Of a DNA stretch of 64,000 nt, positions 62,636 through 64,000 are shown piece by piece. The DNA comes from Candidatus Marithrix sp. (GTDB lineage Bacteria; Pseudomonadota; Gammaproteobacteria; Beggiatoales; Beggiatoaceae), in NCBI GenBank assembly GCA_016744775.1, contig JADGDS010000002.1:124001-188000 (forward strand), in the 5' to 3' direction. The position numbers and the translations under genes are program-made. The notes below the pieces were generated by a model, which saw only the letters and a program-made list of their open reading frames with translations, was not told where the DNA came from and ran no database searches. Numbering within the stretch: the first letter of the stretch is position 1; each line of letters starts with the position of its first letter.

Positions 62636-64000
62636 TTTGTATCACGATTTTTACCTTGCCATTATATATAGTTGGAATATTCATTGACCAAAAATTTATT
62701 AGCCATTCGCATATCCTTGCCATTATGATAGCTATTTTGGGTTTATTAAATATGGCAAAGCCGCAATACAAAGGAAAACGAACAGAAACATTGTGGAGTA
62801 CACCATTTATTCTATTTTTAGTCATTAGTGTAATTGGGTTGATTGTATCCCCTTTTGGTATTGCTATATTGGAAAAAGGGTTAATTCAAATTATTGGGAT
62901 TACAGTGATGTTAATTATGGTTTTTTCCATAGTTAATGAAATTCGCAAAGAACCGAGGTTTTTTATAACAGCCGCTAAAATTGCCATGATTAGTTTGGGT
63001 ATTTTTGCATCAATAGGAATTGTACAATTTATTCTGTGGAATCTAACTCCATGGAGTTTTCTGGTTAATTTTTCGTTTTTGAACGATCTAGCAGGTGGTA
63101 TTGTTTGGAGAGACACAAGTCATACGGGTGGTATCTATCGTGCGAATTCGTTGGCACCTGAACCATCACATTTTGTAAGATATTTGGGTTTTGGACTGGG
63201 GATCGCTTTTATCCGTGTTGGAATGTTTGGAAATCAATACAAGCAATATATTTCCACAGTGTTTCCATTATGGTCAGCATGGGCTATTATTGTAGGGACC
63301 ATACTATCAGTATCTATATTGGGGTGGGGATTAATGCTAATAATAGCGATAATGCTCTTTTTGTTACTTGGAAAGTTAAGTGTTAGACAACTCATAATAG
63401 GCATTCTTACAATAACAGTCTTAGGAATTTTATTGATATACATAGCTATACAGACTGAAGGAATATTTTTTAAAAAACTACAATCTCTATCGCTTCTTTT
63501 TGTCGATGAATCTGTGGTATTATCAAATAGCATTCATGCTCAAGATCTAAGCGCACTAGTAATCAATTATAACTATATAGTTGCAAAGGAAAATTTTCTT
63601 AGTCAGCCATTATTTGGTGGAGGACTTGGTTCTCACTCATTGGCTGCTGTAGTTTTTCTGCCTAGCTATGTCTATTTATTTAACATTCCAATTCTAAACA
63701 CAGAAGATGCAGCAAGTCTATTGTTGAGACTAATTTCAGAAACTGGGCTACTGGGTTTATGCCTATTTATGGGTGGTATTCTCTGGATAATAATGAGGGC
63801 TAGGCAGGTAATTAAGAAGAAAATGAATGCGGGAGATTTAGATGATGTTATTGTGGTTTCTATTGGTATATTGGCATCTGGTGTTGGAGTATTTTCTCTT
63901 TATTTTGGTAGGACAGGTCATTATTACGATCCAGTATTTTGGGTGTTGATTGCAATGGTAGTTGCTATACCTATGGTCCTGAAGGTAAGAACTGTTAGGA
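62623..64000 (+). CDS. Wzy-like O-antigen/EPS polymerase or ligase, truncated by window edge
   Basis: The frame from ATG 62623 is open to base 64000 without a stop (459 codons), so the 3' end lies outside the window. An AGGAAA site precedes the start by 7 bp. The protein has at least 10 membrane spans and a large periplasmic loop containing SHTGGIYRANSLAPEPSHFVRY. Such GIYRA-N-SLAPEPSHF loops are typical of Wzy_C/polymerase proteins. It would complete a Wzy-dependent pathway with the kinase and SLBB protein. Polymerase and ligase cannot be told apart here. Confidence 0.75.
   Translation, partial: MRALICITIFTLPLYIVGIFIDQKFISHSHILAIMIAILGLLNMAKPQYKGKRTETLWSTPFILFLVISVIGLIVSPFGIAILEKGLIQIIGITVMLIMVFSIVNEIRKEPRFFITAAKIAMISLGIFASIGIVQFILWNLTPWSFLVNFSFLNDLAGGIVWRDTSHTGGIYRANSLAPEPSHFVRYLGFGLGIAFIRVGMFGNQYKQYISTVFPLWSAWAIIVGTILSVSILGWGLMLIIAIMLFLLLGKLSVRQLIIGILTITVLGILLIYIAIQTEGIFFKKLQSLSLLFVDESVVLSNSIHAQDLSALVINYNYIVAKENFLSQPLFGGGLGSHSLAAVVFLPSYVYLFNIPILNTEDAASLLLRLISETGLLGLCLFMGGILWIIMRARQVIKKKMNAGDLDDVIVVSIGILASGVGVFSLYFGRTGHYYDPVFWVLIAMVVAIPMVLKVRTVR

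Overview
The window is a contiguous stretch of an AT-rich genome. Gene content points to a sulfur-oxidising gammaproteobacterium. It carries an aprMBA adenylylsulfate reductase operon, a NarK-type nitrate/nitrite carrier, and a sulfide/persulfide-type ArsR regulator with a rhodanese. Housekeeping genes such as secB, accA, gpmA, typA, prmA, proteobacterial-type rsmE and a DUF349 protein fit this class. Low GC, hairpin-rich intergenic repeats and several toxin-antitoxin relics resemble Thiotrichales/Beggiatoa-type genomes. That placement is inference; there is no rRNA gene here to settle it.

Layout. 1-2.2 kb: an exported protein of unknown function behind the tail of a membrane protein. 2.3-6.4 kb (minus strand): a small lipoprotein, an ArsS-type radical SAM protein, two 'radical SAM/selenodomain-associated' glycosyltransferases, a LOG-family hydrolase and thrB. 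6.4-15 kb: an SDR, then prmA, an orphan MbcA/ParS-type antitoxin, galU, purH, a glycosyltransferase and a DUF349 protein. 15.4-20.2 kb: an iron block with a candidate Fur box between a DUF481 outer membrane protein and feoA-feoA-feoB-feoC plus an LbtU-like porin. 20.3-24.5 kb: a SlyD-like FKBP, an unknown 116-residue protein and aprMBA with its own terminator and a 19-bp upstream palindrome. 24.8-25.3 kb: a decayed DUF433/DUF5615 toxin-antitoxin pair broken by a palindromic element. 25.3-35.6 kb: rsmE, narK, argC, a bactofilin pair, recJ, a metal-binding protein, a DJ-1 protein, ctpA, an envC-like gene and gpmA. 35.7-36.8 kb: a SqrR/BigR-like repressor, a DUF2892 protein and a rhodanese. 36.9-43.9 kb: secB, gpsA (with an internal deletion), accA, gcvPB, an intact DUF433/DUF5615 pair, a DUF697 protein, dgkA and typA.

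44-64 kb is one large surface-polysaccharide locus. It starts with an OprP-like porin, a NodB-like protein, a methyltransferase and a GT4. A PIN-domain toxin-antitoxin module follows, inserted with a 16-bp flanking duplication. Next come an aminotransferase, a PglC-like initiating transferase and a PglF/WbpM-like dehydratase, then tRNA-Thr(CGT). The export part has a lipoprotein with ten tandem SLBB domains, an outer membrane beta-barrel, a Wzc-like co-polymerase/tyrosine kinase and a PHP-type phosphatase. A VpsP-like protein, an Ala-rich repeat protein, a GT2 and a Wzy-like polymerase running off the end complete it. Together these look like a Wzy-dependent export system initiated on a 4-amino sugar.

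The most unusual item is the ten-SLBB export protein. It ends directly after its last SLBB without the outer-membrane helix of Wza and is followed by a beta-barrel gene that might supply the outer membrane pore. Other notable points are the toxin-antitoxin insertion scar, the fossil toxin-antitoxin pair, the exact SqrR-like cysteine spacing, the palindrome before aprM and the shortened GpsA.
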